From Arctopsyche grandis (lineage: Eukaryota; Arthropoda; Insecta; Trichoptera; Hydropsychidae): a DNA stretch of 64,000 nt. The DNA lies in assembly GCF_051622035.1 (NCBI RefSeq), contig NC_135359.1:33075501-33139500 (forward strand). Direction: 5' to 3'. The notes under the pieces were generated by a model. It ran no database searches, had not been told where the DNA came from, and saw nothing but the letters and a program-made list of their open reading frames with translations. This document shows, piece by piece, positions 12,235-27,200 of the stretch. Both the position numbers and the translations under genes were made by a program. How positions within the stretch are numbered: the stretch's first letter is position 1; every line of letters starts with the position of its first letter.

Positions 12235-15200
12235 TTATGTTTGTCTCTCGGCAATAAAATTGTAAGAATATTCTTTGTTCAGTTCGAGAAGCGTTTTCTT
12301 CTTAATATTAGGTATCGGCACCTGAAACGAACACATCGCAACAATTAAACCACCGATACAATGGAAGTACTCTTAATGTCGTGATATTTCAAAACTTGCA
12401 TGATAATTGGAGAATCCACTCAGTTTTGGGTTCAATATGAACAAAACGCCGTCCAACGTGTTGCAGCCGGCGAGCGTGTACGAACTATACGTGGATGAAA
12501 CATGATGTTTGGAACTTTGGAGGACCCGAGGGGGTACAGGCGGTGCTCCTGGCACGGGCGGTGCAGACCTCGTCGGCTGAAGACCATACAATGGATTCAA
12601 CAGTTCGTAGTCATTATTAGTCTGAAAAAACACCATCATATACAACTCTGCCAGATATCAGACATGCCGTTCCGCGATTTGAACTCACCGCCTCGTCCGA
12701 ATTCTGCAAATTCAATTTGTTAAGCTCGGAAACCAAAGACGGCTCCTTCGGAGGTCTCACCGGTGCTTTCCTGCAATTTAATACAAAGATGCTATCAAAT
12801 CTGATATTATATATCATAGACCTTCAAACTTATTCTAGCCGTAATACATATAGCTTATTTATTACGAGACTGAGACCTTCAGACTGAGATTCAATGAAAT
12901 TGTCAAAACAAATTGGCTCACTCACTTACCCATTGTTACCATTATTGAGTCATAATGACGCTCTAGAGAAAATCAACAACAAAAAAACGAGTGTGAGAAA
13001 GATCACTTAAAAGATCAAGTGTTAACTATTAAGTTATAGAAAAATAGAGGTTGTATTCATTTATACTATTTAGTTACTATTTTGCCCAGTGAAGCTTGAT
13101 GGCTTGTTTTTTTCTAAATATATTCTTTTCTCCCTCTGCAATATTCCACACCCCTTATTGCTATCTGAGGATATGGGCAAGCGACACAAATACCGAATGC
13201 GCATCAAAGCGTCAGAGGCCAAGCGGTAGTTGTCGAAATTTCCAAAACAACCAATAGGCGTCGCCAATGCGAATTACTAGGCTAAAGCGTTTCGTTGTAT
13301 ATCCAGTCTTGACTTAATAAAAAGTTAAAACCTTCAGGAAGAACGTAATGCGCCACAATGGTCTACATAAGTAAACAAGGAAAAGCAGAAAAATTTTATA
13401 AAAATAAACATAAGGAAAATCAAATAAACAAAATACATAGTAGGAAAGGAAGTTGCCGTAAAATTCAAAATTCCACTCATATATCACATCTAATTATGAA
13501 AATAATGATGAGCGCAGGCTACCAGACAAATAGGTTAAAATAATCTCTGATAACCTACGCTCACTGATGTGGAAAATATCACATTTAGGCACGATAGTAA
13601 CGATTTCATCAAGAAGTCAGATAGACTTTAGAATAGAAGCCGTCCTATAAAGGACTGTGCGGGCAGCAGGTACAACCATCAAATGATGATAATTAAATAT
13701 ATGTTCCTAAAGAATAATATCTTCGATCAATGTGTTTGATGTGAAACTTGGGATATTGAACGCCAAGTTGCTAGACAAAGTGCAATGCACCCACAGAAGT
13801 ATGGAACGTTATATGCTTGGCATCCAACGACAGGAAACGGAATACGTGGGTAAAAAGTATGACAAGAGTCGGGGATAGAGTGAAGAGATTTAATGGGCAA
13901 TGGGTGGGCCACGTTTCTAGAAGAATAGATGAAAAGTGGACAAAAGAAATGCTAGAATGTTCCCCGAGATAGTGCAAAAAGGTAAAAGGAAGACTGCAGG
14001 TAAGATGGGTAGACGAAATTAGGAGAATTTGTGGAGTGAGATGGATGAGAGTTGCCCAAAATAGAGACGAGTGGAAATGTGTAACCGTGTTGGAGAGGTC
14101 TTCATCCAGCAGCAGATGATGATGATGAATATACATATGTACAAAGTGGGGCAGAAACAATTAACAGTTGTTAATAATTTGGGATTGAAAACAAAATACA
14201 TACATAGTTTGCTTTTATTTGATTACTAAATATATTTTTCTTTTCAATTAAAACTACTAATTTTGTAATTTATTGCTTACAAGATATGTAAGCGATAAAT
14301 TAAATTTACATGAAGAATAATACTGCGCATTCCATGGACCTCAAGACGCATAAACAAAGAGCTGGCAGTTTCGGAGAGACTCCAAAACATCTAGGAAAGG
14401 AATTATTTTCTACTTTGGCTATATTTCCAGGAAGAACGTGAAGAGTCTAGAGAAGCTAGTAGTCACCAGGGAAGGCAGTCTCCCATAAGATGGTTAAAGA
14501 ACTGGCGGGATTGTCCCTAAACGCTGCTTCAAACTTGGCACAGGACCGAGAGGAGTAGAGCTGGATCGTCCATCGGATTCCATCTATTACAAATGAGCAA
14601 GACGCTCCGCATTGAGCAAACCAGAAAGAAGAATCGTGCAATTGTTTCCACTCCAACCTTTACACACTTAATACCTTTTATTCGCATCCGGAGTCAAGTC
14701 TTTATTAATAACATTTTCATAATTGACGGCCGACTGGTCGAGATTGAAGAGATTGTTGTCTATTCTAAAGGTGTCGTTACTTCTCGTTCCCGTTTTGTAA
14801 CAAATGAGCATTCCGTTAATTTCGCTGAAAAATCAAAACCAATTTAAGCATGTATTTATTCCTGTGTAAGAGATTAGCCTATTTCAAACCCCGCATACCC
14901 GGCATATTGAAAGCCCATCGGTGCTTTCTTTAAGCGGCTGCATACTATAATATCGGTGAGGAGGGGCTCTCTGCTGAGGATGGTCAGGTCGTTGGTAAGC
15001 ATGCAACATATTTGACGTCGTCGCCAAGCTGGACGATTCGTGTCCGACGTGATGGACACCGCGCTGAAGCCTTGAGGAAGAGTGTCGCCGACGGGCATCA
15101 CCCGGAGAGCGGTCATTTTGTATAGAGATACATCTGTAATGGGGTAAAAAATAAACCATTATAGAGCATAAAATGGAATACTAAACATATTACATGAGGA

Positions 15201-18200
15201 AAAATTCAAATCCGCTTTCAAAACCACATCAAATCTTTTATCACCGCATAAAGTACTATCGAATACGTGACTCATTTCATGAGACTCACTTTTTTTTATA
15301 ATATATTTCATGACTCAAAAAAATATATTATAAAAAAAAGTTTTTTAAAAACAAACCTCTTTAAGTTTTGTATATAATATTAAAATATATAAATTATTAT
15401 TTTGAATAAAAATACCAATAATTTTATTTTACTACCGCCATCTATGTATAAAACTAACGACTACCCAGATTTCAAATTTGCAAATTTCAAACGCGTCTTA
15501 AACGATATTTTATCTGTATCGTAATGGCGGAGGATCCATTTACTTATATTGATGACCGAAATGAGCAATGTGGCAAAGTATGAAAGCGATCGGATAAGAG
15601 GCAAATATACAAGATATATCGCTCTAGATATTGAAGACGTTGCCAACATATGTGTGCGAGCCACAGGATGAGAAAACAAATCACGATTCCTCAGGACCCT
15701 GAACTTACTAGGTGTATAAAACTTAAATTCACTAAGAGCCTGAGGATTGTGTACTAACCCATTTTATAGCTTAAAAAAGTGCTTTATCAGAAACATAACA
15801 CGACGAGACTCCAATGAGTTGAAGCCTAACGCCGCTAATTGGAATGCGCTAGGATATAGCCAAGGATAATAACCATATAAAGATATCTGAGAAACCCTTT
15901 TTGGATCCTCTCAATCTTCAATGAATGAACCAGCAGCGTGGTCTAGTGGTGAGTGTTGTACTATTTCGTGCAAGGTGTCACAGGTTCGATTCCCACTTAT
16001 CTCATTGTTGGCCAGACCTTGGTTTGTCAAGGTCGATCGTTTCTTATCAGAATTTGCCAATTTTCCTGATTTTCATTGAAACGGTTCCTGTATAATTGGC
16101 TTTTCCTATCCAATTTTCTATTGCAAACCTTGAGCTATTGTTATATCTCAGATTTCTCTCCATATATGTCTCTGTGGATGATTATTGAATGTAAAAATTC
16201 GTATTATTACATGAAAAATGTTATTAATCGTATTGTTTACGATGTTTGTAACGTCCGACCATAGATGTCAGGTGTTGTTTCGATTTACATGTGTATGTAT
16301 GTAATAATAAATCTTCAATGAATGAACCAGCAGCGTGGTCTAGTGGTGAGTGTTGTATTATTTCGTGTAAGGCGTCACGGGTTTGATTCCCACTAGAGTC
16401 TCGTTGTTGGCCAGACCTTGGTTTGTCAAGGTCGATCGTTTCTTATCAGAATTTTCCAACTTTTCTGATTTTCATTGAAACGGTTCCTGTATAATTGGCT
16501 TTTCCTATCCAATTTTCTATAGCAAACCTTGAATTATTGTTATATCTCAGGTTTCGCCGGATTTCTCTCCATAGATGTCTCTGTGGATGATTATTGAGTG
16601 TAAAAATTCGTATTGTTACATGAAAAATGTTATTGATCGTATTGTTTACGATGTTTGTAACGTCTGACCATAGATGTCAGGGGTTGTTTCGATTTGCATG
16701 TGTATGTATGTAATAATTATGTATTTAATATATAATTTGTCGAATCTTAATCTGTTTAACACACTCGCCACTTTGGAGCAATCTGTTTAATTGAAATAAA
16801 ATATAAGTAGGACTTCATATAATGGAAGAAAATTCTAGAATGCTACGTACTAGAGATTCATAAAGAATTTTAAGCACCAACGTACTCTAGAAAGGTTTAC
16901 TAACTCGTAGTAAGAATGCCAGCAGTTTTGTGGCCCGCAATCAAATATTGTCTACGTGCCGTTTAAATAAGAATAATTTGAGAACAAGACCCCCAAGTCG
17001 CTAAAATCATCCACTTACTGTCACATTGAGGACACAGCATTTTTGAATGCTATTATGTATATTATATCCGCTTTTTTCCGTGTGCTTAATCTTTTATGCA
17101 TACAATTTCGTGTTCGGTTTTATCATAGAACCCCATTTCTCAGCTGACTCTTTGTTGACTCGATCGCATAAGTATTGTGACCTGAAATGTACACAAATAA
17201 ACATGCACACATGTCCGAACAAGCGTGTGAATGATCAGACATACGTATTTGTAAAACTGACGAAGAGGAAAAGCATATTATGTAGAATCGAACAATGAGC
17301 GAGTGCTTAATATGTTCAGCACATACTGCTGACCGACATAAGTTCGAAGCATTTCATATCACATATGAATGTAATAGTCGTAGGTATTGTCTAAAGCCTT
17401 ACGGTACAATTTGACACGTTTTTTGGCTAAAAAATAAGCAGGTAAATAAACACAAACATGCGAACACGCTTCGGTGAGTCAATTCAGATAATGGCCCAGG
17501 ATGATAAGTACTACTGAATAATATACTATCTATAATGCGGCAGATTATTTGTGGTTAAAAACAGTCAAACTTGCCAGTTACTCAGTTGCTATGAGGATTT
17601 AGTTAGTTTAATCGATTCGGTTCTAGCATTTCTGCAGCCGTACAAATTCTGGTTGATATAAACATGTTAGAAACCCATCACTAGAGACACGTATTTTGGG
17701 CATTTTGTTATTAATGCTTAATTGTTGCTAAAATTCGGAATATATGCTAAATTTGTAAAATATGCGAATAGATGCTAAAATAACAAACAAAAGTGAAATT
17801 TGCATAAAATTAATAGACAATTTAGAAGGCCCTTCGCCCATTTATTATGTGAAGAAATTGGGGAGATAAAACAGAGCTTGCATTTTACCATAGACGGTGT
17901 TTTTCCTGTCGAAACCAAGCAACTGCTTTTGTCTACTACTGTAAATAGTAGACAAAAGAGTGGATGCTGAAAGGTATTTTAGTAAATACAATATAATTTT
18001 TACCAATCGTCGCACAAATCTCAAAGAAGAATCTGTAGAAATATTTTCCATGTTGAGTTTTAATAAATTTTAATTGGTATTGTATTTTCATATTCATGTT
18101 TTTTTCATTGAAATTTTAATTCCAAAACATTTTTGAATTTTTCTATTATTTTTTAATTGTTGTGTTGTCTTTAAATTGTATATATGTATGTATATAAATT

Positions 18201-21200
18201 TTATTAAAATTCATCGAAATTTTTTATTATTTAAAATTAAACTGTTCATAAAAATAGATGCTAAAATTGAACATTTTTAATGCCCTAAAACGCTAAAATG
18301 CAAAATGAAAATTCTAAAATTGACAAAAATAGATGCCCAAAATACGTGTCTCTACCCGTCACTAAATAAAGTCGTTCTGAAATGATTCCCATATTAATAG
18401 AAATATAGTAGTAATAACTAGGAGAATTACTAAACGTTGCTGGAATGGGTGAAAGTGAAACACTAAATTAAAGTCACAGTTTAACCCTTTGAATGCTAAC
18501 CAACGCCGCTCGGCGTTTTGCCAACAAGTCCATAGGCCTGAAAAACTTTTAAATATTTTGAGCATATACAAAGAAACAATAGTACTACCCGCTAAGCCTT
18601 TCCAGGTAGCATTGAAAAAAAATGCATTGAACATGGGTCGTGTAATCCGTGTCAATGTTAATAAACACTGGTTTACACCGGAACTTCTGAATTTATAACC
18701 ATAGCAGAATTTCCCGATGGAAATCCCTAACTGCGGAGTATTTCAGATAGCGGCTTGCCATTTAGATTGCGAGCATTACATTATAACAACAACGAAGAAG
18801 ATGGAACTAGTTGTGGCAAAATATATTCATTAATACACTTGTTATGCTTATTTTATATTGTTGCAAGATATATTAGAGTCTAAACACACCTTTACAAAAC
18901 TCGAAATCCTCGTCGGTAGTTATCAACGGTTTGTTTGGATTAGCTACAATTTTTATACCTGCTTTCTATTGGATTCCTAAATAATTATAGTTGGAAATGC
19001 TGGCGAAATTTTCGGTTCGGTGATTATTGGTCACAAATTACTCGTCACAAAGTCACTAAAATCTCTATAACGGAACATCTGGCAGCCGAAAAGTCCATCG
19101 TACTAACGATAACTATCATAGTAACGAGAACTTGAGTGCCAAATATTGTGTATTCGCGATTTTCATGGCAAAAATTGTCTTTGTGACCACCCCAATGTGA
19201 CGAATAGTCCAATTACCAAATTTTCAGCGTGGCAAGCTGCAGGCAACAGAAAAGACATCACCACTCAAAGGTTTAAATTAGAGTAACACGAGATCGAATA
19301 TAAAGGTTCTATGTATGTTGTAAAATATAAACTACTAAAATTACATAGTGATTTTTGCACACAATGTATATTGCATGTACATATGACGGCGTTGTTCAAG
19401 TTTTTCAGTTCCAAGTTGAAATCTTTAAATTTGTTAATAGACAAACACGAGTATATAAATGAATGTTTGTTTATATCATATGTGCATATGATATATCCAA
19501 TTCACGAAAATGTCAGTACATGAACGGTGCAAGATTGTACCATATTTACTTTATTTGCCAAATTATCATAACACATACTTGCATACATATGTACGTGCGC
19601 TTAATTCAAAGGCAGTTAAAGATATCTGTTATCTATGTAGTTACACATGTGTTATTTTATTCACTCAAAAAACCCAGGTCCCTATCTCGAAAAGGTCAAC
19701 TTTGCTTAATCATTGGATTAAGCATACATAGTACATCTTGTTTGCTCAACGGCACGTTTACACATGCAGTTTAAGACATTTGGCGAATACACAATCAGCA
19801 ACTAGTACCTTTTTTATTAAACAATACATTTAGTATAGGTATAGGTATCAGAGAATTCAAAGTGGGGTGACTGCATAGATGATTCTGGGTGTAGTGGACC
19901 GTTGACCATACCGATGACCAAATGCAAGCAAAAATACTATCCTGGGAGGTCTGCTGTCCGCAGCCCATATGGACGACAAAAATAAAATGAATATGAATAT
20001 GCAGCCTATATGAACGAGCCGCCATTTTAAATGCCAGTGGAGACTACATGCCAGCAAATGTCATGGAAAAAATTTCAATTTCATCCCCTTGGCAGCTCGT
20101 TTCTTATTAAATTAAATTGTACGCCTCATATTAGATTTTTTTGTAATTTAATAAACCTCTAAACACTCCCCCCCCCCCCCCTTTTAATTGCGCTTTTAGT
20201 TAACTAAATAACCATACATGCTTAACCTTTCCACCGCGTACGACTACTATACATGTCCTAGCGAACATGCCATCAGCGCGCGAGACACGCATAGATGTCT
20301 TGGAAGTTCCAACCTGTATAAGAGCCGTCTATTGTGTTAAAATTTTATAAATTGGTTGAAAATATTACTAAATGTATACTTTACCAAATTCAATAGATGG
20401 CAGTAGTCAAAAAAAAAAAATTCAATATAGGCTAAAATAATTTATAAAATATTACAACCTATATTTAAAGTCGAAAACGCGATAACAAAAGCAGCCGCGT
20501 ACAGGGCATGTTCGCTAAATTTGGTGACGCGGGCAAAGGGTTAAGAGACAATTTAGCAACTCATTGATTCTTAATATTATACAAGTCACATAGCCACATA
20601 GATGACTTGGAACTACTCGGTAATTTAAAAATTGTAAAAATAGATAAAAATACATCAAAACAAGCTCTTAAATGTATGTATGTATAAAACCAGCAAAATA
20701 GCTCAGTGGTTAGCGTGTAATGGTTTCAACCGAGGGGTGATGGGTTCATTCCCTGGCCTTGTGTAGCTGATCAGACCTTAAATATGTATGTATTAACCAG
20801 TAGCGTGGTCTAGTGGTGAATGTTGAATTATCTCGTGCTTGATGTTACGAGTTCGATTCCCGCTAAGTCTCACTATTGGCCAGACCTTGATTTGTCAAGG
20901 TCGGTCGTTTTTTATCAGAATTTGCCAATTTTTCTGATTTTCATTGAAACGATTCCTGTAAAATTGGCGATTCCTTCCCAATTTTCTGTTGCGAACCTTT
21001 AGTTATTGTTATATCTTATAGGTTTCGCCATATTGCTCACCATAGATGTCTCTGTGGTTGTTTATCGAATATAAAAATTCGTATTGTTACATGAAAGTTA
21101 TTCATCGTTATTTATCGTATTAAAACGATATTTGTAATATCTGACGATATATGTCAGATATTGTTTAGATTTACATGTATCTATGTAATAATTATGTGGA

Positions 21201-24200
21201 CCAGGAAGGCGCATTTGGGGTTTACCTGTTAAGCCTTCCTGGTATATTTGTATATATGTATGTATATGTGACTCCAAGTCAATCGCTTCCTACCAGAGTT
21301 TGCCAATGTATCTGATTTCATTGTTGAAACGGTTCCACCAAAATTGGCAGCCTATCGTATCTCTCGCAAACTCAAGTTTATAGCATCTCAAATTTGTTGA
21401 TTATGATATAAATATGCTACCCACTCTACAAAATGTATGTATTTCAAAATATCACTATCAAATTTATCCATAGATGCATCTATGATACTGTATAAATATA
21501 CATAATTGTTTATCGATGTTTGTAAAAGCATAGGGTTTGTTTATTTAATCGAGGTAAGCCAGTTATCAATAGAATTTTTGTTATTAATCCACAAGAATAG
21601 TCGTAATATGATTTTTCTAAGTGAAATTTTATTTAATTCTCATATAAAGACAATTTAATATATTATCCCTATTAATTCAATTCAGATTCGTGTAAATACG
21701 AGTAAATAATAGTAGCGAGTTTTTAGCTCGCAATTATACCGATTTAAAATTCAGCACACTTCCAATTAACCCTTTTAAACGAAAACAAAAAATAGTGTGG
21801 CCAGAACACTATCCCAATTAACATGTTTCAATAGAAAATACCATTGAAGTATAATGTATAGAATAGTCATTCCTAACAAAAGTATCGCTTAAAAGCGAGC
21901 CATCGAAGAAAGAGACGGAAAGTCAGAAGAGAGACAAAAGAGTGAGGGAAAAAATTCGTGGAAGTGATCGTCCCTTGACGTTCAGGGACGCACGGGCACA
22001 TACAGATGTTCTGACTTTGTCGAACAAATACTACCACACAATTTCACTACTAGAGCCTATTTCAAAGAGATCCTACTGCTACAGAGATTAACAATCAACT
22101 GAGCAAAACAGCCGAAATCTCCGTTTGAACGGAGTTTTTGTAGCAACATTTTTGTAAGCTAAGAGCGCTTCTACCCATTCTACTTCAATGGAAAATACTC
22201 AATATAAAATAGTATTAACAGTGGGAAAAAATCCCAAGTGAAAATACTTACTTTTGACTTGTGATTTGAACTGGACGACTACTTAATAGAGATTTGAAAG
22301 CGTGGCGGGCTTTCAAGAGAAAAGACGTCACCACTCAAAGGGATACCCAAGATAGGAATCGCTGTACTAAATATACTATTTTCTGCTGTTGATGTCGGCT
22401 ATGAAACTAGCAACACGTTGCTTTGTGAGTACGAGTGTAATTTACTCGCTCCCAAGTACTTTGGTAGCATCGAAATGTTATTCTTAACTGGGACCATCAT
22501 CAGGTCAATAGACCAAAGTGAGGTGAGAGATGAGTGATGACTCACAAGTGGTTACTCGCTCGTTTAAAAAAGCCCAATCCTCTGGGGAAAAACCCAGATG
22601 GATGACTCTCTCGCTAGGTTGAATCTAATCAAATGTAAAAGTAATATCGCAGTGAACGTGCGGTGTCGCAATAAACTGGTTGTTGCACAACATTGCGCAA
22701 CTGCGGTGACATTGAAGTTGATTGCCTTGATCGATTCCGACGGTGACCACTGGTCACATTTGCCAAACTGTCCAAGTTTGGCAAAGTGGAAGTGCAAATT
22801 GAAGGAAACTGCAAATTTAAAAAAATCACGACACCGTAAGTCGATGGTTATGTGTATGTAAATACCCCGCACTATTAAAATGGGTAAGATTTGACTGTAC
22901 ATTGAGAAAAATACTTTGTATCTTGTTTGTGCATTAAATATTTGCATTATTTTCGGTGCATTAAACAATCTCGTATTGTGCATCGAATAAAATATTTTGC
23001 CATTGTTAAGTGACCATTAAAATGGGTGACCGTAAAAAAGTCGAAAATGTTCGTTTACAATGCATATGTTACACCGAATCCATGAAATTGTCTGTTACAA
23101 GCATTCGGCAAGAGAATTGCCGAATGCGTGAAAAATGCAAGCACGTTGCCCAGTTCACGGATTCCGTAAATTCTTTGCCGAATGCGTGAACTGGACAGCG
23201 TGTTATATTATAACCAAGTGTCAAAGTGACAGCTGAATAAGGATGTTTAATTTACATATTATTATGTATAATATGACCACATACATATGTTTCACTCTTA
23301 AAATATTGATCAAAATGTATAAAAATGGCATTAATTTATGTATAAGTCATATGAGATGATCTAAACATATGTATGTAGTCATATTATACATAATAATATG
23401 TAAATTAAACTAAATTAAACATTCTTATTCAGCTGTCACTTTGACACTTGTCCACGCTGTCCAGTTCTAAAAAACAACACCGGAGCGCTGCTGTCTATTT
23501 GCGAGACTCCATGCTTTGAGCAGACAAATTCTTGCCGAATACACGCATTCGCCAAAAAATTTGCCAAATCCGTGAACTGGTCAACATGCTTGCATTTTTC
23601 ACGCATTCGGCAATTCTCTTGCCGAATGCGTGTAATAGACAATTTCACGGATTCGGTGTAACACATGCATATGAAAAACGGTTAGTATATATGTATATTA
23701 GTGGCGTGCGGTAAAAGTCTCTCTCCCCCCCGTCGTACATCCTCACTTAATTTGCGCGAGCAGGATACAACAGGAACAAGAGGAGCAGGCTTTTCCTCCC
23801 GTATCCTGCGCGCGCACATTAAACAAGGCTGTATGACAAAAAAAAGAGAGATAATTTCACCGCATGCCACTGATATATATTATATATACATAGTACCGTT
23901 TACCATGCACCCTTTTTTTATCTTTCGATTTTCGATCCTTGCCTTCCGATATTTGCTTTTTCGACCTTTTCACTTTCGGTGCCGTTAGGTTGACCCCTGT
24001 CAACGGTCAAAATTGCTTACTTTTGTTTACGTATTACGTATGAATATGAATGATGATGTCAGGTCAAAGCCAAGGTCGTAGGCGTCAAAGGTCGCAAGCC
24101 GAAGAGTAAAAAAGAAGGAATCCAGTAGAGAGAAGCGTTGGTCGTTGTCGGTTCGTATTTTGGTCATTATAATACACATTTAAGTGGCAAACATCCGCTT

Positions 24201-27200
24201 TTTAAGTAGCAAATATCTTTTTCAATGATCAAAGCAAAGTTTATAATACAATCTGTATCCGTCATTTAGAAATGCACACAATTTTTTTTGTAACGTACAG
24301 AAACTTTTTTAACGTGCAAAAAATTTTTTAAATGCACATTTATTTTATAAAATGGACGTTCTCTATTAAAATTGTCTGACTTGACCACTTCATCGACATA
24401 AGCGCACCGGTGCGCGCTCCTTCGAATTTAAGGCGATGACTCGAAATTGATTTTGGTTTCTTTTCAGTGACATCTAAAAATAGGGTGGGGGGTGGGCCTT
24501 CGTAAATAGAATAGCCCGTATTGATTTATTTTATTTGTGACTTGTATACTATATTTAGCTTAAAAGATACGCCACGTTTGTGGAGCGTTTAATATCAAAT
24601 TTTAAATAGCTAATAGCGATAATATATTAGGTGGGCTGAAAAGTTCGTAGGCTGACACATAGATAGCGCTACTAGTATTAAATCCATATGATTTTTAGTT
24701 AGCCCTAACCTTAAAAAGACACGTGTATAAATTAGACAGCTGTCGTACTATTAGTTTGTGAGTTATAGCATTTTGAGTGAAGCAACTTTTATTAGTTTGA
24801 AAAAATGGATAAAAAGGAATTTCGTGTGTTAATAAAGCTTTGTTTTTCGGCGAAAAAAAATACTATTGAAGCCAAGGTTTGGCTTGATAAACATTATTCG
24901 GACCTTGCACCAGGAAAATCAACCGTTGAGAAGTGGTTTGCTAAGTTTAAACGAGGCGAAATGAGAACCGAGGACGATGCACGCAGTGGACGCCCCAAAG
25001 AGGCTGTTACCGACGAAAACATCAAAAAAGTCCACAAAATAATTTTGGATAACCGTAAAGTGAAATTGATTGAGATAGCTGAGACCCTAAAGATATCAAA
25101 GGAACGTGTTGGACATATCGTGAATGAATATTTGGGTATGCGAAAGTGGGTGCCGCGCGAGCTCACAATCGACCAAAAACAACAACGAATTGATGATTCT
25201 GAGCGGGACACGGTCGATTGGGCGCCCAGGACGATTGGGCGATCAGTGTTACTCGCCACTGCGACAATTGGACGACGAGACTGGCGGACACTGCGTCAAT
25301 TGGGCCCTGCGTCAATTGGGCGCCCATCGCACTGGGCGATCATCGAGTGGCCGACGGCGACCGGGCGACCAGGGCGCGTGGGCGACCACCGACACGGCCC
25401 GCTGGTGAAGTGGTCGCCAAGCTTACGTAAACTCTGCGTTTTGCAAGGAACGACCGCGAACGGAGCGTTATAGGAATTTCCGATGCACTGACAAATATTC
25501 TACCTACATACATATGCTTTATACCGCTTTATTTTTCGTTTCAGTTTTACCAATTTTTCGTAACAACACGAATCATACTATTAATTTTTTTCGCTATATT
25601 ATATTACATTTGCTGGAATTTTATATTAAACGTACTTTTATAAATACATGTGTAGCACCTTTTCACAAAAAATAATTGTAAGATGACAAATCATATGTAC
25701 CTACATATTCTCCAAAATAATATAAAAGAAAAATGATCGATTGAATCTTTCGCGCAGTGCTTTTAGTTTTTTTTCAAATGGACACACTTTTTTTTCTTTT
25801 AAATGTTATATTTCAGTTTTATCAATTGGATAAATTCACACTCTATTCTCAATTTTCTCAACACTGTATTAGTTATACATAATAACAAAATATTTTCTAA
25901 TAGCGATTCTCAAAGTTTTCAAGATTATATTTTTTTTCAATGATGAAATACGTTTACGAAAAAAAAGCGCATACTTAAATTCGTTCGCGGAGCTCGAATA
26001 ATTTTTTTCGGCTTTTCCCATAATTAAATTATTACATCGTTTACGATTCGCAGAGGCAATTCTCGAAAAAAATAGCTTTTTAAAGTAATTTTAAACATCT
26101 CCCGTTCTATGGTTATTGTTGAAAATTACATTGAGCCACAAAAAATCACGTTTTTTAGTTACCAGAGCGGAGACTAACCAATCTTTACTAACTTTGACCC
26201 ACTGAATTCGAATATGATATTGATTTTTGCTGGTTGGTGATTGTTTACGAGATATGAGCGTTTAAAAAAATGCGCGATTTTTACAGTTTTTTGGCTTTTG
26301 CGGTCTTTAACTCAAAACCTAGTATTGCTGTGCTCAAAGTGAGTATTGGAATCAATAGTCAGTTGTTTTTCCTATTGATTGTGATATTGCATTGCTTTAA
26401 AATACTTATAATTAATTGTCTAGCGAATTTTAAAAGTCAAAAAAATATTTTTTTTACGGATTTTTTCTCCGTGCTATTTTGCATTTATTTGGCAATTTTT
26501 TTATTTCACCTCGTTTATAAGGATTGGTTTTCTATTTCAATATTTTTTATTTTTATCTAAACGTACTAACTCGAGCGGTAATTGCAATTTAAATGCTTTC
26601 GTTTTTGTTGCTCAGTGTTATTATAGTCACATTAAAATCTATATGATAGTTTATAGTAATTAAGGCTCATTTCGTTTATCAATAATTTAATAAGGTATAT
26701 TTTTACTAATTAATATCTTTCGCTTTTGTAAATTCGAAACATACATACATATGTATAACGAATTATGTTTACATCTATAACTGTCATCCAGCGCTCATCT
26801 GTTCATCTAATGTATAATTTCTTTAATAATATTTTATGCGTATAAAATATTACAAAGACCTTACAAGAAATTATATATTTTCAAATATTTGGACCGAATG
26901 AACGAACTCATTCAAAACGTTTTTTTTTTACTATGAGTGGCAGTTTTATTGCCTAAAGATAAATAATACCGCGTCTCATAGGCTAGGCTAGAGATGCTCT
27001 GCAAGTCATTTTGATAAAAGAGTTCTCAAAACGACTTTTGACAACTGTTTCTCGAACTACTTTTTTTCTTGATTGTTTTACATGACATGTTATACATACA
27101 TACATATGTAAGGTTTTTCAACGGGTTTTTGCGGTATCATAAATTCATGGCCCTCAAATTTGGTTTAAAATAATGCAATGACTTTATATGACAAATAATA

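Larger units (their letters stand above)
22200..24620. other. Intron 1 of MVB12, no gene recognised outside listed repeats
   Basis: 22598-22861 holds an 87-residue frame with no family match or splice support. A short stretch (GACGTCACCACTCAAAGG, about 22325) resembles 19250-19268. 23880-24620 has nothing I can name. Confidence 0.5.

Noticed and set aside
15929-16010. tRNA gene
   Set aside because: A- and B-box are present, but a 300-bp conserved body, target duplications and several copies show a SINE.
22598-22861. 87-aa frame in the MVB12 intron
   Set aside because: No family similarity, no splice or promoter support, overlapping frames on the other strand of similar length.
26270-26560. 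96-residue hydrophobic open frame, repeated inverted at 30180-30470
   Set aside because: It is identical only because it lies in the inverted arms. Composition is AT-driven Phe/Ile/Leu, with no family match or splice or initiation evidence.
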